64,000 bases of DNA, taken from positions 62,001 to 126,000 of the forward strand of contig NZ_JAHIAB010000002.1 in assembly GCF_018760365.1 (NCBI RefSeq), written 5' to 3'. Both the position numbers and the translations under genes were made by a program. Source of the stretch: Pseudooceanicola endophyticus. Its GTDB lineage: Bacteria; Pseudomonadota; Alphaproteobacteria; Rhodobacterales; Rhodobacteraceae. The stretch's first letter is position 1, and each line of letters begins with the position of its first letter. Below the pieces are notes generated by a model. That model worked only from the letters and a program-made list of their open reading frames with translations, was not told where the DNA came from and did no database searches. Shown piece after piece: positions 41,369-49,980 of this stretch.

Positions 41369-43540
41369 TCAGCCCTTGCGGCGCGGCGGCACGTCGCCGC
41401 CCTTGCCCTTGAAGTTCGGCTTGCCGCCGGGCTTCTTGCGGAAGGACTGGCTGGCATCGCCGAAGTTGCGCGGCGCAGGCTTGCCGGCGGGTTTGTCGCC
41501 ATAGGGGCGGTTCGGCTTGTCCCCGTAGGATTTGCCTGCGGGCTTGTCGCCATAGGGACGGTTCGGCTTGTCGCCGTAGGGCTTGCCTGCCGGTTTGTCG
41601 CCATAGGCGCGCTTGGGCTTGTCGCCGAAGGACTTGCCTGCGGGCTTGTCGCCATAGGGACGCTTGGGCTTGTCCCCGTAGGAACGGCCCGCCGGCTTGT
41701 CGCCATAGGCGCGCTTGGGCTTGTCGCCGAAATCGCGACGCGGACGGTCTTCGCGCGGACGCTCGGTGGCCTGGGCGCGGTCATCGGAGTTCCAGCGCGG
41801 CTTGCGCTCGCGCGGGGCCTCGTCATCACCGGCCTCTTCGCGGGGCGCACGCTCGGTGCGGGGGCCTTCGCCGAAACGCTCGGGGCGCGGGCCCTTGCGC
41901 GGCGGACGTTCGCCCCGCTCGGGACGCTGGGGACGCGGACGCGGCTTCAACGCATCTTCCGGCAGCTCGGCCAGGCGGGTGGCGCGGATGTCGTCTTCCA
42001 GCACGCCGTTCTCGCCCAGATGCGCCTCAAGGTCATCGGCAGCGGCTTCGGCGATCTCCACGTAAGAGACCTCGTCCTGGACGCGGATCTTGCCCAGGTT
42101 CGCCTTGTCGAGGCCACCGGCGCGGCACAGCAGCGGCAGCAGCCAGCGGGGCTCGGCGTTGCGGTTGCGGCCCACGGACAGCTCGAACCAGACCGACGGA
42201 CCCATCGGCGCGCGCTCCTCACGCTCGCCGCGTTCGCCGCGCACGGGGGGCTGGTTCAGCTCTTCGGGGGCCGAAAGGCGGCCCTGATACAGCCGCAGGC
42301 AGGCGGCGGCGATGGCTTCGGGGCCGTGCATTTCCAGCAGCTTGGCGGCGAATGCGGTTTCTTCCTCGGTGCGCTCGTCGCTCCAGACCGGATCGGAAAG
42401 CAGGCGCGCCTCGTCCTTCTCGCGGATGGCTTCCGGCGAGGGGGCGAAGGTCCATTCGGCTTCGATCTTGGCCCAACGCAGCAGGCGCTGCGCCTTCTTC
42501 ACATCGCGGTCGCCGACGATCAGCGCCGAGATGCCCTTGCGCCCGGCGCGGCCGGTGCGGCCCGAACGGTGCAGCAGCGCTTCGGTGTTGATCGGCAGAT
42601 CGGCGTGGATCACCAGTTCCAGGTTCGGCAGGTCGATGCCGCGCGCGGCCACGTCCGTGGCGACGCAGACGCGGGCACGGCCATCGCGCAGCGCCTGAAG
42701 GGCGTGGCTGCGTTCGTCCTGGGACAGTTCACCGGACAGCGACACCACCTGGAAGCCGCGGTTGGAGAAGCGCGCGGTCAGGCGCGCCACGGCGGCACGG
42801 GTGTTGGCGAAGACGATCGAGGTCTGCGAGTCATGGAAGCGCAGCAGGTTGATGATCGCGTTCTCGCTGTCGCGGGCGGCGACCTGCACGGCCTGATAGC
42901 TGATGTCGGAGTGCTGGGCCTTGCCGGACACGGTGCTGACGCGCACGGCGTCGCGCTGGAACTGCTTGGCCATGCCCTCGATCGAGGGGGGGACGGTGGC
43001 AGAGAACAGCAGCGTGCGGCGGGTTTCCGGCGCCTCGCCCAGCATGAACTCCAGGTCCTCGCGGAACCCGAGGTCGAGCATCTCGTCGGCCTCGTCCAGC
43101 ACGATGGCGCGGATCTCGCTCAGGTCGAGGGCGCCGCGCGTGATGTGGTCGCGCAGGCGGCCCGGGGTGCCGACGACGACATGCGCACCGCGTTCAAGCG
43201 CGCGGCGCTCGTTGCGGGCATCCATGCCGCCGATGTTGGTGACGATGCGGGCGCCGGCCTTGCCATAGAGCCACTCCAGCTCTCGGGCGACCTGCATGGC
43301 CAGTTCGCGCGTCGGCGCGATGATCAGGGCCAGCGGCGCGGCGGGCGGGCCAAAGCGGGGATCTTCACCCAGCAGCGTCGGGGCAATGGCAAGCCCGAAG
43401 CCCACCGTCTTGCCCGACCCCGTCTGGGCCGAGACCAGCAGGTCGGCATCCGCGAGTTCGGGGGCGCAGACGGCTTGCTGGACCTCAGTAAGGGTTTCAT
43501 AGCCCTTCTCGGCGAGGGCGTCGGAAATGGTGGAAAGCAT
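41369..43540 (-). CDS. DEAD-box ATP-dependent RNA helicase with repetitive basic tail
   Basis: 723 residues. Helicase core (1-370) has all motifs: SAQTGSGKT, APTRELA, GTPGRL, DEAD, SAT, then IVFANTRAAV, ATDVAARGIDLP and HRSGRTGRAG. A DbpA/CsdA-like RNA-binding domain follows (about 475-560), so it resembles DeaD/CsdA, which acts in ribosome assembly and cold adaptation. The C-terminal 160 residues are disordered and basic, with five 17-residue repeats of the GDKPKRxYGDKPAG type. No strong ribosome site precedes ATG 43540. Single-gene unit. Confidence 0.93.
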   Translation of the reverse strand: MLSTISDALAEKGYETLTEVQQAVCAPELADADLLVSAQTGSGKTVGFGLAIAPTLLGEDPRFGPPAAPLALIIAPTRELAMQVARELEWLYGKAGARIVTNIGGMDARNERRALERGAHVVVGTPGRLRDHITRGALDLSEIRAIVLDEADEMLDLGFREDLEFMLGEAPETRRTLLFSATVPPSIEGMAKQFQRDAVRVSTVSGKAQHSDISYQAVQVAARDSENAIINLLRFHDSQTSIVFANTRAAVARLTARFSNRGFQVVSLSGELSQDERSHALQALRDGRARVCVATDVAARGIDLPNLELVIHADLPINTEALLHRSGRTGRAGRKGISALIVGDRDVKKAQRLLRWAKIEAEWTFAPSPEAIREKDEARLLSDPVWSDERTEEETAFAAKLLEMHGPEAIAAACLRLYQGRLSAPEELNQPPVRGERGEREERAPMGPSVWFELSVGRNRNAEPRWLLPLLCRAGGLDKANLGKIRVQDEVSYVEIAEAAADDLEAHLGENGVLEDDIRATRLAELPEDALKPRPRPQRPERGERPPRKGPRPERFGEGPRTERAPREEAGDDEAPRERKPRWNSDDRAQATERPREDRPRRDFGDKPKRAYGDKPAGRSYGDKPKRPYGDKPAGKSFGDKPKRAYGDKPAGKPYGDKPNRPYGDKPAGKSYGDKPNRPYGDKPAGKPAPRNFGDASQSFRKKPGGKPNFKGKGGDVPPRRKG
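41477..41731 (-). repeat. Five 51-base tandem repeats in the helicase tail
   Basis: Each unit encodes a 17-residue block of the form (F/Y)GDKP(K/N)R(A/P)YGDKPAG(K/R)(S/P). The five units occupy exactly 255 bases and keep frame. Such arrays change copy number readily between strains. It is a coding repeat, not a CRISPR array: no spacers. Confidence 0.9.
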
Positions 43541-43661
43541 GGGAAAGGGTCCAATCGGGCAGGGAGCCGGGGAAACGGCCGTCGCAAGGTTCCGGCCTAT
43601 AGACGAGAGTTGCGCCCCTGTCCATGGATTCCCTGACGGGGATTTTCGGCAAGGGCATTCG

Positions 43662-44687
43662 TCAGCAGGTTGACACGAGGCTCAGCCGGCCCCGGCTGCC
43701 CTCCGACCCCTGCGGATCGAGGAAGCAGCGGATCAGCCGGTTCCAGCCCGCGCGGGTCTCTTCGGGGCCGGCGGCCAGACGGTCGGGCAGGGCGGGCGGA
43801 TGCTCGGGATCGAAGAGCCGGCGCAGCGCGTCGCTCCAGGCTTCTTCCGACAGTTCCGGCACGGCGATGTTGCCACGGCCCAGCTGCGCGCGCAGCCCGT
43901 CGACCGGGTTCAGCAGGGCCGGGCGGCCTGCGGCATTGGCCTCCATCGCGACCAGCCCGTAGGGATCCCAGCGGGAGGGGATGGCGACGGCATCGCAGTC
44001 CGAATAGGCCTCGAACGGGTCGCGCAGGTGGCCCATGAAGCGGATGCGGGGATCGCTGGCGGCCAGCTGCGCCAAGGGTTGGGCCTGGTGGCCCTTGCCG
44101 TAGATCCTGAGCGAGATGCCCTGGTTCGGTAGCATCCGGAAGGCGCGGATCAGGATGTCGAAGCCCTTCTGGCGGTCGAGCGTGCCCAGGGCGGCCAGCC
44201 GGCGCACCGGGCCGGCGGGTGGGCGGATCAGCGGCAGCGCTTCCAGCGGCGTGCAGGGCGGGATCATCATCAGGCAGCCGGGATGGACCAGGCCACGCCG
44301 GGACAGCCAGTCGCTCTGGGCGGCGCTGACGGCGACCACCCGGTCAAACAGCGCATAGGCGCTGCGCAGCAGGGTCTGCAGCCGCAGCCGGGCGCCGGGA
44401 TTGGCGACCATGTAACCCTCGCTGTAGCAATGTTCGACATGGACCATCGGCACCCGGGGATGACGCGAGCGCAGGCTCATCAGCCGCGGCAGGCCGGCCC
44501 AGGTCACGGGCAGATGAGAGATGATCATGTCCGGTGCCTCCAGCGGCCCGGGGGGCAGCAGGCCGGAGAGGGGCAGGATCTCGTGGCGGGCCAGGGCGGC
44601 CATCGGCGGGTCCTGGCGCAGGAAGTCGAGATACCGGGCGATGCCGTCCGGCGTGTCCTCTTCAACGAGGTGAACGATGCGCAGCAT
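43662..44687 (-). CDS. Glycosyltransferase family 4
   Basis: 341 residues of GT-B fold, cytoplasmic. N-terminal half: MLRIVHLVEEDTPDGIARYL and MVHVEHCYSEGY. C-terminal half has the nucleotide-sugar site: GTLDRQKGFDILIRAF, IYGKG, PSRWDPYGLVAMEANAAGRPAL with the E-x7-E arrangement. It appears catalytically complete, unlike its two GT2-fold neighbours. The first 26 bases overlap the end of the upstream GT2 gene; AAGGA lies 8 bases before ATG 44687. Last gene of a four-gene leftward operon, probably for a cell-surface polysaccharide. Confidence 0.88.
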   Translation of the reverse strand: MLRIVHLVEEDTPDGIARYLDFLRQDPPMAALARHEILPLSGLLPPGPLEAPDMIISHLPVTWAGLPRLMSLRSRHPRVPMVHVEHCYSEGYMVANPGARLRLQTLLRSAYALFDRVVAVSAAQSDWLSRRGLVHPGCLMMIPPCTPLEALPLIRPPAGPVRRLAALGTLDRQKGFDILIRAFRMLPNQGISLRIYGKGHQAQPLAQLAASDPRIRFMGHLRDPFEAYSDCDAVAIPSRWDPYGLVAMEANAAGRPALLNPVDGLRAQLGRGNIAVPELSEEAWSDALRRLFDPEHPPALPDRLAAGPEETRAGWNRLIRCFLDPQGSEGSRGRLSLVSTC

Positions 44688-45687
44688 GGGGTCTGTCCTT
44701 CTGGAGTGCGCTTCGGGCGAGAAAAAGCGTGGGATGGGCCGGCAGGCCGGCAGGGGCCTTGGGTGTCTCGGGGCGGGGATGGCGGGCCCGGGCAAGGGCG
44801 CGCAGCATCTCCAGGCTGGGCAGGGCATCGCCCACAAGTGTCAGCGGAGCGCTTTGCCAGGCCCGGCGCAGCGCGGCGCCGGCACCGGGGATGTCGCCGT
44901 CCAGCAGCCGCAGCCGGGCGATCCGGCGCAGCCGCAGGGCGGCGGCGGGATCGGCGTGGCGGCTGGCCAGGGCTGGCGCCAGCCGCCCGGCCCGGGCACA
45001 GAGCGCCTGCCATTCGGCCTCGGTGGGCACGGCGCGCTCCAGCGGGCTGCGCAGCAGCGGGCGCGGCAGGCCGCGCAGGTCCCAGTCGCTGGTCAGCGCC
45101 AGCCGCAGCCAGGCATCGCGGGCGCCGTCGCCTTCGGGGCAGGTCTCGTCGAACCACCAGTCGCGCAGGATTTCCCCGGCGGGGCGGAAGGCGATGGCCT
45201 CCAGCGCGGCACGGCGCATCACCACGCCGGCGGCATCGCCGACGGGATCGTCGCGCAGCAGGCGCACGGCGTTCAGCCGGCGCGGGCCGGTCGGCGCGGG
45301 ATCCGGCAGGTCGGCGCCGCCACCCGTCATCAGCAGACGGGCGGAATAGCTCAGGCCCAGGGCGGGATCGCTGCTCAGCTGGCGGACATGGGCCTCCAGC
45401 TTGCCGGGATGCCAGACGGCGCCGGGCGGGCAGAAGCCGATGAAGGTGCCGCGGGCATGGGCGATCCCGGTGTTGAGCGCACCGGCCATGCCGCGCGGGC
45501 GCTGCTGGATCAGCCGGATCCTGGGCGAGCGCAGCGCCCGCACGCTGGCCTGGCTGCCATCGCAGGAGCCATCGTCGACCACCAGGATCTCGAAATCCGG
45601 GTCGGTCTGGGCCAGCAGGGCACGCAGGCTGCGGCCAAGGCGGGTCACCGCGTCGCGGGCGGGAACGATCAGGCTGGATCTGGGCAT
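44662..45687 (-). CDS. GT2-fold glycosyltransferase-like protein lacking DxD
   Basis: 341 residues. N-terminal GT-A domain with ILVVDDGSCDGSQ; the position of the metal-binding DxD (usually FLDADD) reads GFCPPGAVWHPGKLE, so the acidic pair is gone. A downstream Asp in RDAWLRLAL fits the catalytic base. After about residue 235 there is an Ala/Arg-rich helical region of the TPR-like type. It may be an inactive or non-canonical transferase. AAGGAGGA precedes ATG 45687. Shares an operon with a second GT2-fold protein and a GT4. Confidence 0.82.
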   Translation of the reverse strand: MPRSSLIVPARDAVTRLGRSLRALLAQTDPDFEILVVDDGSCDGSQASVRALRSPRIRLIQQRPRGMAGALNTGIAHARGTFIGFCPPGAVWHPGKLEAHVRQLSSDPALGLSYSARLLMTGGGADLPDPAPTGPRRLNAVRLLRDDPVGDAAGVVMRRAALEAIAFRPAGEILRDWWFDETCPEGDGARDAWLRLALTSDWDLRGLPRPLLRSPLERAVPTEAEWQALCARAGRLAPALASRHADPAAALRLRRIARLRLLDGDIPGAGAALRRAWQSAPLTLVGDALPSLEMLRALARARHPRPETPKAPAGLPAHPTLFLARSALQKDRPHAAHRSPR

Positions 45688-45787
45688 TGCGGGGTCCTCC
45701 TTTCTGGCGGCGGGACCGGGGGCGGAACGGCCCCCGCAGGGGACGGTGACCGGAAAACGGGGGGGCTGGGGATCACCTGGCCGGGGA

Positions 45788-46711
45788 TCAATGGGCGAAG
45801 AGCGCGCGTCTCAGGCGGCGGGGCATGAGCGGGGCCAGCAGGGCCGCCGCCAGGGTCGGCCCGCCGGCGGGCAGGAAACCCTTGGGGCTGGTCAGCAGGC
45901 CGCTGAGCGCCAGGCGCAGGGCCTGAAGCGCCGGGGTATCGCTGTGCAGCGCCTTGTCGGCCAGCGCGCAGAGCAGCGCGGCCTCGCGCTTGCGGGCGGG
46001 GCGGTAGCCGTGGTCCCGGGCGATGCGCAGCGCGGCCTGGCGGCCCCGGTGCAGCGCCTCCAGGTCCTCGCCCGGGGGCGTCGGTTCCGGGCGGATGTGG
46101 ACCAGCACGTCCTCCAGCCCGTGGATCCGGTGTCCCGCAGCCACGAGGCGCACGAGGTATTCCAGATCGGCCTGCTGGCGCAGCGTCTCGTCGAAGCCGC
46201 CGCTGTCCTGGAACAGGCCCCGGCGCAGCGTCAGGTTCGACAGCGTGACCACCGGGTTGACCGGCGCATCGAGAAGCTGCGGAAGGCTCAGCAGCTGCAC
46301 ACCACGGTCCCCGGCGGGAAGCGGGGCGCTGAGCGTGCCCAGACCACCCAGCACGCCGACCCGCCCGAACGCGGCATCGACGGCAGGATCGCGGAACAGG
46401 ACGTCCATGCGCGCCAGCTTGTGCGGGGCCCAGATGTCCTGCGGCAGACAGAAGGCCAGCAGCTCTCCGTTGGCGAGGTTGCGCGCCAGGTTCAGCGCGG
46501 TCGCCATGCCGCGGTTATGGCTGCCGGCCAGCCCGATGCGGCGGTCGCGCGCCGCATAGTCCCAGGCGACGCAGCGCGTGCCGTCCCAGGAGCCGTCGTC
46601 GATGACAAGGGCATTCCAGTTCTCGAAGCTCTGGCCGACCAGGCTGTCGAGCATGTCGCCCAGCGTCGCCTCGGCGTTCTGGCAGGGAATGACGACCGTG
46701 AAGCGGGGCAT
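45788..46711 (-). CDS. GT2-fold glycosyltransferase-like protein with degenerate DxD
   Basis: 307 residues. VVIPCQNAEATLGDML and LVIDDGSWDGT mark the nucleotide-binding part. The DxD position reads AFCLPQDIWAPHKLA, retaining only one acidic residue. ADLEYLVRLVAAGH fits the catalytic-base helix. C-terminal 80 residues are helical. Starts one base after the stop of the small membrane protein gene (TGACATG) with AAAGG upstream; an extended open frame to 46927 overlaps that gene and is not used. It is 100 bases upstream of the next GT2 gene. Confidence 0.82.
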   Translation of the reverse strand: MPRFTVVIPCQNAEATLGDMLDSLVGQSFENWNALVIDDGSWDGTRCVAWDYAARDRRIGLAGSHNRGMATALNLARNLANGELLAFCLPQDIWAPHKLARMDVLFRDPAVDAAFGRVGVLGGLGTLSAPLPAGDRGVQLLSLPQLLDAPVNPVVTLSNLTLRRGLFQDSGGFDETLRQQADLEYLVRLVAAGHRIHGLEDVLVHIRPEPTPPGEDLEALHRGRQAALRIARDHGYRPARKREAALLCALADKALHSDTPALQALRLALSGLLTSPKGFLPAGGPTLAAALLAPLMPRRLRRALFAH

Positions 46712-46712
46712 G

Positions 46713-46985
46713 TCAGCGGGCCTTTCGCCCTTGGCGGTCAGAGGCCCGACCGGACCGCACGGCGACCCGCGCCGGCAGGGGCTGCGGGCGGGCAAGGGCG
46801 GCCAGGCCTGCCGCAGCGGCAAGGGCGAACGCAAGGGGGGCGGCCTGCGGCGCGACGTGCAGCAGCACCAGGCCGGAAAGGGCCGCCATGACCAGGGACA
46901 GGTGTCGAACGATACTCTGCGCCGCACCGCCGCACATCCGGCGGGAGGCGTACTCTTTAAGCGACTTGAAGGCAGTCCAGGTCAT
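46713..46985 (-). CDS. Small membrane protein, first gene of glycosyltransferase operon
   Basis: 90 residues, start ATG 46985 with GGAG eight bases ahead. A short basic N-terminus (MTWTAFKSLKEYASRRM) leads into two hydrophobic stretches (about 27-43 and 45-62), then a basic tail. No family recognised. The tight junction with the following GT2 gene and ribosome site support it as real. It may anchor the glycosyltransferases to the membrane. Confidence 0.6.
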   Translation of the reverse strand: MTWTAFKSLKEYASRRMCGGAAQSIVRHLSLVMAALSGLVLLHVAPQAAPLAFALAAAAGLAALARPQPLPARVAVRSGRASDRQGRKAR

Positions 46986-47309
46986 GGCGGTTGCTCCGTG
47001 AGTGAGCCCGGGGCCCTGCTGGGTCCGGTCCCTCATCTGTAGCAAGCCACCCGTCACGAGGCCCGTTCGCGCGTGGACAGGCGCCGGGCACAACGGGTTG
47101 GCGACCTATCCTTTCGGATGGGGCGGGATCTACCGACGGGGATGCCGCCTGTCCGGACATCTTCCTGGGGTTGTCGGGTGGGGGTGTCGGGCGAGGCACC
47201 GCCGCCATCACGGGCCAAGGATCACGGCGCACCGGCGCCTGAAAGGGCCGCCCGCAGCAGGATCGGAAGGAAGGCCCGGTCGGTCAGAAGGCCCGAAAAG
47301 GAGGCCCCG
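46986..47309. other. Promoter region of the glycosyltransferase operon
   Basis: 324 bases between the hybrid kinase stop (47310) and the small membrane gene, both leftward. It holds the CCTATCC-N4-GGATGGG dyad at 47105-47122. No gene is supported and no clear terminator was found after the kinase gene. Confidence 0.5.
47105..47122. promoter_or_regulatory. CCTATCC-N4-GGATGGG dyad, copy 1
   Basis: CCTATCC-TTTC-GGATGGG, 120 bases before the start of the small membrane protein / GT2 / GT2 / GT4 operon. The same form occurs upstream of the SUOX-like/kinase operon (50603) and of the LuxR regulator (50991). Probably a site of that regulator. Confidence 0.6.
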
Positions 47310-49964
47310 TCAGGAGGTCGGAATACCGGTATCCTCGGTATCGGCCTGCTGGGCGGCCAGCCAGGTGGTCAGCGCCTGACGCGAGCGCTGCCAGAGCGTG
47401 ATCAGCGCCACGAGTTCCACCCGGTTGATCGGGTCGCCGCGCTTGCCCGCAGTCTCGATCTGGGCGAGCGCCTCGCGCAGGCCCATCAGGCCGAAGGTGC
47501 CGCAGTTGCCGGCGCACTGGTGCACCCGGGCGATCAGCAGGTCGTGGGCCGGTGGTCCGGCGGGGCCGTCCTCGGCGTCGGGATCGCTTTGCGCGATCGA
47601 GGGGATCACGCTGTCCATCTCGGCCAGGAAGCGCTGCATCAGCTTGCCGCGTTCCACCGGGGGCAGGCCGGACCACAGGATGCCCAGGCGCTCTTCGTCC
47701 AGAAGCTGCGCCCGTCCCGCCGGCCCGGTGCCGGGTTCGGGCACCAGCACGGGGGCTTCGGGCGTGGGGGCGGCCTGACCGGTCACCTCGGCCAGCGCGG
47801 CCAGCAGGGCCTTGCGGTCGATGGGCTTGGAAATGGCGCGGTCCATGCCGGCCTCGCGGAAGCGGGCGATCTCCTCGGGGAGGGCATGGGCGGTCACGGC
47901 GATGATCGGGCGGCGCGCCGAGGCGCCGGAGCTGGCGCGAATGCGCCGCGTGGCCTCGGGGCCGTCCATCACCGGCATGGAGATATCCATCAGGATGACG
48001 TCGAAATCCTCGGCCTCGGCCAGCTCGACCCCGGCGGCGCCGTTCACCGCCTCCGAGACGGTGTGGCCTTCCTTTTCCAGCATCTCGCGGGCGACGAAGC
48101 GGTTGATCTCGTTGTCCTCGACCAGCAGCAGGTTCAGCGGACGCATCTTGACCGGAAGCGGCAGGGCCGCCGCATCGGGGCGGTTGACGGCGCCGGCAGC
48201 GAAGACCAGTGGCAGGCGCAGCCAGAACAGGCTGCCTTCGCCGGGCTCGCTTTCGACGCCGATCTCGCCGCCCATCATCTGGGTCAGCCGGCGCGAGATG
48301 CCAAGCCCCAGCCCGGTGCCGCCGGCCTGGCGCGCATAGGAGCTGTCGAGGGTCTCGAAGTCCTGGAAGATCCGTTCCTGGTCCTCGGCGGAAATGCCGA
48401 TGCCGCTGTCGATGACGCGGAATTCCAGGCCCTTGCCGTCGCCCAGCTTCTCGACCTCGATGTCGACATGGCCGTCGCGGGTGAACTTGACGGCATTGCC
48501 CACCAGGTTCAGCAGAATTTGGCGGATCCGGCGCTGATCGCCGATCACGTGGTCCTGGGGACTGCCCAGCCAGGACCAGCGCAGCACGTTGCCATTGGCG
48601 GCGGCCAGCGGAGAGGTGGTTTCCACCACGCCCTCCAGCAGCTCCGCAACCGAGAGGGGGCGGTGTTCGGCGGTGACCTTGCCAGCCTCGAACTTCGACA
48701 GTTCCAGCACGTCGTTGACGAGGTTCAGCAACTGGTTGCCGGAATATTCCATCCGCTCCAGCAGGGCGTTCTGCTTGTCGTTGAGCTGCTGGTCATGCAT
48801 CAGCTGCATGGAGCCCAACATGCCGTTCAGCGGCGTGCGCATCTCGTGGCTCATCACCGCCAGGAACTCGGCCTTGGCGCGTTCGCCGGCCAGGGCCTTG
48901 TCGCGGGCATCCTTCAGCGCGTTCTCGGAGGACTTGCGGCGCGAGATGTCGCGCACGTAGACGATCAGCAGCGGGCCGGCCTCGGCGCGCGCGACCGAGA
49001 ATTCCGCCGGGAAGCGGCGCCAGTTGCGGTCGATCGCGGTGATCTCGAAGCGCTGCTCGTAGTCTTCGGAATAGCTGGCGTCCTCGAAGAAGTGCAGCTT
49101 GCCGGCGCGCAGCTTGGCGGCATCCTCGCGCGGGAACATCAGGCTGATCGCATTGCGATAGCGCGCCTCGTTCCGCGAATAGCCGAAGATCGCCTGGGCG
49201 GCGGGGTTGAATTCGCGGATCGTGCCGGCATCGTCGATCACCACGATCGCATCCGGAGAGGTGGCGACAATGGTGCGCGTGCGTTCGCCGGCCTCGCGCA
49301 GGTCGCGGGCGCGCTGCTCGGCCAGCTGGAAGAGGTGGTAGAGCGCGTAGGACAGCAGCACCAGCCCGGCAAAGACCATCGCCAGCACGGCGGCGCCGCC
49401 GAAGAGCGTATGCACCAGCCCCTCGCGCTTGTCGTCGGAGATCTCGGCGAAGGCGATCAGCCCCGAGAGCGACATGGCGCGCACCGTCTCGCCGACCTTG
49501 TCGGCCTCCTCGGCCAGATGGGGCAGGGCCTTGATCAGATCGGGGTCGGGGCCGTCGATCAGGGGCACCGTCTCGTTCAGGAAGTCCATGATCAGCGACT
49601 GGGTCTGCTCGAACCCGGGCGCGGTGCGCATTCCCACGTAGACGTCGCCGCGCGACAGCGTCGCCATGCGGCTGTAGAAGATGTCGAAGCGCTGGCGCAT
49701 GTCGTCGAGCAGCGCGTGATCGGCCCGGGCCTGTTCCAGCGCCAGGTGGAAGCGCAGGAATTCCACGTCGGCCTGCGACAGGCCCCATTGCAGATTGTCG
49801 GAATCCGCCTCGTTCAGCTGGTCGATCTCCTTCAGGAGGAGAAAGGCCATCCCGATGACCAGTGCCACGCAGCACACAAGCGCGGCAACGGCGAACCCGG
49901 CGCGTGCCCGGGTCCGCCGCCGCATCGGCTGCGTATCAAGATCGAAAGGCGGTGAATCCGTCAT
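47310..49964 (-). CDS. Hybrid histidine kinase with PAS, receiver and HPt domains
   Basis: 884 residues. Helices at about 20-45 and 188-212 flank a periplasmic helical domain of about 140 residues. Then PAS (225-345), DHp FLAVMSHEMRTPLNG, ATPase boxes NLVGNAVKFT, DSGIGIS, GGTGLGLGIS, receiver (VEDNEIN, VILMDISMPVMDG, Lys in ISKPID) and HPt with phospho-His in ARVHQCAGNCG. A full phosphorelay. It lies 16 bases downstream of the SUOX-like exported protein, so they are co-transcribed, and its likely output is the LuxR-type regulator encoded 1.2 kb away on the other strand. Confidence 0.92.
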   Translation of the reverse strand: MTDSPPFDLDTQPMRRRTRARAGFAVAALVCCVALVIGMAFLLLKEIDQLNEADSDNLQWGLSQADVEFLRFHLALEQARADHALLDDMRQRFDIFYSRMATLSRGDVYVGMRTAPGFEQTQSLIMDFLNETVPLIDGPDPDLIKALPHLAEEADKVGETVRAMSLSGLIAFAEISDDKREGLVHTLFGGAAVLAMVFAGLVLLSYALYHLFQLAEQRARDLREAGERTRTIVATSPDAIVVIDDAGTIREFNPAAQAIFGYSRNEARYRNAISLMFPREDAAKLRAGKLHFFEDASYSEDYEQRFEITAIDRNWRRFPAEFSVARAEAGPLLIVYVRDISRRKSSENALKDARDKALAGERAKAEFLAVMSHEMRTPLNGMLGSMQLMHDQQLNDKQNALLERMEYSGNQLLNLVNDVLELSKFEAGKVTAEHRPLSVAELLEGVVETTSPLAAANGNVLRWSWLGSPQDHVIGDQRRIRQILLNLVGNAVKFTRDGHVDIEVEKLGDGKGLEFRVIDSGIGISAEDQERIFQDFETLDSSYARQAGGTGLGLGISRRLTQMMGGEIGVESEPGEGSLFWLRLPLVFAAGAVNRPDAAALPLPVKMRPLNLLLVEDNEINRFVAREMLEKEGHTVSEAVNGAAGVELAEAEDFDVILMDISMPVMDGPEATRRIRASSGASARRPIIAVTAHALPEEIARFREAGMDRAISKPIDRKALLAALAEVTGQAAPTPEAPVLVPEPGTGPAGRAQLLDEERLGILWSGLPPVERGKLMQRFLAEMDSVIPSIAQSDPDAEDGPAGPPAHDLLIARVHQCAGNCGTFGLMGLREALAQIETAGKRGDPINRVELVALITLWQRSRQALTTWLAAQQADTEDTGIPTS

Positions 49965-49980
49965 GCGGAGAGGGGCCTGC

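Noticed and set aside
41477..41731. Regular repeats as a possible CRISPR array
   Set aside because: Units are contiguous, in frame and coding; no spacers or cas genes.
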